Part shown: positions 60,884 through 64,000 of the stretch, piece by piece | Layout of the letters: the number at the start of each line of letters is the position of its first letter | Position numbering within the stretch: the stretch's first letter is position 1 | From: Pelargonium nanum | Taxonomy: Eukaryota > Streptophyta > Magnoliopsida > Geraniales > Geraniaceae | Length of the DNA stretch: 64,000 bases | Assembly: GCA_036897485.1 (NCBI GenBank) | Contig: JAYMTF010000003.1 | Coordinates: forward strand, 1 to 64,000 | Direction of reading: 5' to 3' | The notes under the pieces: model-generated | Told to the model about the DNA's origin: nothing | Seen by the model: only the letters and a program-made list of their open reading frames with translations | Database searches by the model: none | Translations under genes and position numbers: made by a program

Positions 60884-63800
60884 TCATATAAGCCTTAATT
60901 CGTACTCCCCAGCCATTGTTATGTATCTCACCCATGGAAGTGCCTGGTAGCCACTTTTCTCAATGATCTTCAGGTACCGAACCTACAAAAGTATGTAAAC
61001 ACCATCACTTGATATATCTTGCATGTATCTACCACTAAACTGTTCTTTATATGTGGTGATAGTCAACAACGCATAATCCCATAATCAACTAGATCTACTT
61101 TATGCATATGCTAAGCACTATATGATTTTTTAAGTGCCCTCTTTCAACAAAATGCCATCAAACAACAATTAATTTTTACTGACCATTCAATTTTCAAGGC
61201 TGGACATCAGAAGATTATACTGTTTTGATCATTCAAACGTAAGGAAACAAATGTGGATACAATGAGCAAACAACTCATTCAACCATCGTAATTATATATA
61301 GATGAAGTTAAATTCAATTTCAAATCCTATATGCATTGTCTACACGCTATGATAGCCAAACGAGCAAGAAATCTGAGCAATCCACTAAGATCATCGTATG
61401 GTAACAATAAGAAAAAAGTTCATCATCACTAAGATCAAATATTAAGTTATCTTTCTTGGAAAATAGCTTCTTGTGTCCAAATAGATGCTTACTATTGAAA
61501 AGTAGTTATATGAACCTATTGGAGCAGTCAGATAATTTCATTTAATTTGTTTCTGAGTATAATTTTTTAACACATTTAGAGGTGCCTGTAGGGGTGGCAA
61601 TTCGTGTTCATGGACCGTGTTGAAATTTAAGTATTTTGTTAAATGGTTTGACCCGAACACGACCCGATTATTAAATGGGTTGAGTTATAAGACACAAATA
61701 CAACCCATTTATGAGCGGGTAGACACGACACGGTCAACCGGTTTAAATAATTGGGTTCAAAATTCTACGACACACCCCGATACATTTGACCCATTTAATT
61801 TATATGGGTTATTTTGGACATGATAGGTTGTAAAAATTACATTTTTATCCTTAAATGGGTTACACGAATATTTAATCAAACGGGTTTGACACGACCACAA
61901 AAAAATTAAGTAAATGGTTGGGTTAGTCGACACAAACATGATTAAGCTAAACCCAAACTCCTAAATTTGTGTTGTGTTCCTTTCGAGTTACAGGTCATAA
62001 CCCAAATTGCCAGCACCGCACTGATGCAACAACTGATAAAATGATTCTTCCATTTCTCAATACATGTTTAGACGAGTGAGAGAGAGTATTTTGTGCAATT
62101 GACTGAAAGCATAGAAAATAAGATTTGCATACTGTGAATGAAACAACAGAACATTTATGTTGAGATAGCATACCTGAATTCCCGAAACAGTGAAGTATGG
62201 TATCTCAAACTTCACACGAATGGGAGCTTTTCTCTCAGGAGCACCCTCTTCTGCTGTTATACTGGGAAGACTAAACTCTGCCCTCATCATATACTCCTAC
62301 AAAATTCAAATTTGCAAACAGTATTTAAAAGAATGAAAATAGTAAATAAAAAACGGGTAGCCATACTGCACAATCGAATATGGTTATTGAATTATTGCAG
62401 ACGAATGGTAAAATGGTGATAAGTGCAAAATTTATACCTTACCACCTGGAAATGATTTGATTTTCCAGACCAATGAGTCACTTTCAGGGGCATAAGCTGC
62501 GGATCCCATAGATGTTCGAACATTTGGATTTGTAGCGTCACAAGGAACAGGCAACTCAATCTCAACGTTTGTGGCAGTGCTGTACAATTAAAATTTCATG
62601 AGTATGCATATGGACAAAAATCGATTGACATTAGAATGCCATCAGCTAGTACATAATTAATAGCTATGGGAACATTTAAGCAGTAACATAAATTTTAATA
62701 CCTACGCTCCTTGAACTGGCTTCTAGCTTTTACCGTGATCTCAATACGACTTCTTGAATGCCTTTCAACTTGAGCTTCCACCCAGATTAGAGGTTTTACC
62801 TGGAAGCAGAAAGAGGGAACAATTCAATAAAAAGCAAAAATACAGCAGAACAAGTAGCATTTGTAAAAATCACAACATGAACCTGTGTGGTGAGCCTATA
62901 TGTCATGAGATCAAAAGATCCATCGGGAGGTACAAAAGATATGGTACGATCATTCTCAAAACGGGCCAAGCGCACACACCTAAAGCAAAAGTTGGCATCT
63001 AGGTTAAGAACGTACACCAGGAAATATCCAGGGCACACTACAGCACTTTAAACAAACACTTGGAACAAATTTCATAACCAATACCAGAATTTAGAACAAA
63101 GAACAAGATTACATACTGATGAAATTTGATGTCATCCAAATCAATTGCCTTTCCCTTAGTTGCTCGACCCTGCGCCTCCAATAGTACTCTATCATTCAGG
63201 CCAAGTTTGCACTCAGGCATTCCACTGGACACATAAACCAATTACGATTTGTAAGACTGTAAGATAGATACATCAAAAAACCAATAGAGGTATCACACTT
63301 CTTTAGTGGAGGTGGCGGGTTTGAACTTGTTGGGTTGGGTTGGGTTGGGTGGGTAGGGGCTATAGGGAAAGGGGAGAGCTACCCCTTGTCGTGCAGCTCG
63401 GCCTATCAGACCAATTTTTCAACAAAAAAAAAGGTGTCACCCAAAACACGCAAGAAGTATACAAAGTGAGAATCTATTAAACAATACTAAGACTGGAATA
63501 TCCAGTTTCAAAATATTGACCAGATAAATAAATAATTGGCAGTATCATTGGTATTATTGCCGAAAAACACAAACGAACCTGAAAATCCTAGACTACAGTT
63601 TCAGGGATAGAGCTATTGCATCAATTGCATGCATGTGGATTTCCAGGAAACATGTTTGAGACCACAGAATAGAACTATAGTTGAGACGCTAAAAGAATAT
63701 ATGATCCAAAAGAATAACTACCAACTAATACAAACTGAATAACTTTAAACTAGATTGGTCAGCACACCTCAAATATGTTCTCATCTTCAGTGCCCCAACA

Positions 63801-64000
63801 ACATCTGACCTAATTATCTGCCCGTTGCTATTCACAAGAATATTAACACTCTCCACAACATCCAAGAATACCTGTCCATACAACACAAAACCATTATCAC
63901 CCAGTAACTCAAAAATAAAAAACAACCTTAAACTATAAATCAAATAAGAACGGCCTACTTCATTCTTCTTGTAACGTATCCCTTCACTGCGCCAAGACAC
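60884..64000 (-). CDS. AP1M2: AP-1 clathrin adaptor complex mu subunit, 3' part (window edge)
   Basis: Eight exons are visible on the minus strand (64000-63959, 63871-63768, 63224-63117, 62979-62883, 62799-62702, 62579-62438, 62296-62174, 60982-60884). They join in frame to the last 270 residues; the N-terminal longin part lies beyond the right edge. This is the mu homology domain, which recognises YxxPhi sorting signals in cargo at the trans-Golgi network. Signs: SWRSEGIRYKKNEVFLDVVE at the domain start, GALKMRTYLSGMPECKLGLND, FVPPDGSFDLMTYRL, IEITVKARSQFK, VKFEIPYFTVSGIQVRYLKI and the C-terminal GYQALPWVRYITMAGEYELRLI. It matches plant AP1M2/HAPLESS13 very closely. The last intron (1.2 kb) holds a MITE, and another intron holds a SINE. 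No damage is visible. Confidence 0.95.
61589..62016. mobile_element. hAT-like MITE in the last intron of the AP-1 mu gene
   Basis: The left end is TAGGGGTGGCAATTC and the right end, in reverse complement, is GGTGCTGGCAATTTGGG. The interior is full of GACCCGA, AACCCATTT and AAATGGGTT phrases, typical of this widespread plant MITE group. An 8-bp target duplication is not clear. About 428 bp. Confidence 0.65.
63299..63431 (+). mobile_element. SINE in an AP-1 mu intron
   Basis: It is flanked by AGGTATCACAC (63288-63298) and AGGTGTCACCC (63432-63442), 9 of 11 matching. It contains GGTGGCGGGTTTGAAC (B-box region), a short TTGGG tandem run (about 63329-63352), GGAGAGCTACCCC and an A-rich end, CAACAAAAAAAAA. 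It lies antisense to the host gene. The body is shared with the fragment at 52330. Confidence 0.7.

Noticed and set aside
63329-63352. TTGGG repeats as an interstitial telomere
   Set aside because: The plant telomere unit is TTTAGGG; the run is short and lies inside a SINE.

Overview
The window is nuclear DNA of a flowering plant. Genes are split by many short AT-rich introns with plant splice sites, and the proteins are plant families (glucan water dikinase, a DUF26 receptor kinase, a TAA1-type tryptophan aminotransferase, AP-1 mu). Intergenic DNA carries plant SINEs, hAT-type MITEs and LTR fragments. The proteins look eudicot. A rosid, perhaps Rosaceae, is my guess from general resemblance and cannot be shown from the sequence alone.

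Left part (1-14 kb): a chloroplast-type TPR protein (2606-4665) comes first. It is followed by a decayed duplicated cluster, all on the plus strand: an LRR protein cut from an NLR resistance gene (5339-6844), two broken kelch-like genes (8047-8565 and 9522-10563), and a second copy of the LRR protein (12146-13732). The two LRR genes share their upstream DNA and both begin at the NLR winged-helix domain, with no NB-ARC.

Middle left (15-24 kb): a complete CRK2-like receptor kinase lies on the minus strand. Next come a stray receptor-kinase exon beside a slightly degenerate tRNA-Ala(UGC), a pectin methylesterase inhibitor gene with one in-frame stop, LTR-like debris, and a hAT MITE with a recognisable 8-bp target duplication.

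Centre (23.6-45.5 kb): a 32-coding-exon alpha-glucan water dikinase gene (GWD, starch phosphorylation) has three CACGTG boxes packed into 63 bp upstream. A 7-kb gene-free stretch with a SINE follows, then a neprosin-family secreted peptidase gene. Both genes use one GC-AG intron.

Right part (45.5-64 kb): a PPR pseudogene (minus strand) and an 8-kb repeat-rich spacer precede an alpha/beta-hydrolase lipase gene, a TAA1/TAR auxin-biosynthesis gene, and the 3' part of an AP-1 mu adaptin gene on the minus strand that runs off the right edge.

The intact genes are unrelated housekeeping, metabolic and defence genes with no evident pathway link. I found no convincing new multi-gene system. The best leads are the paired NLR-derived LRR proteins, the GWD G-box cluster, a 32-bp exact repeat shared by a SINE end and a lipase intron, and the small-scale decay events. 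For spliced genes the splice junctions were placed by eye, and for every intact gene the exon lengths keep an open reading frame across all junctions.
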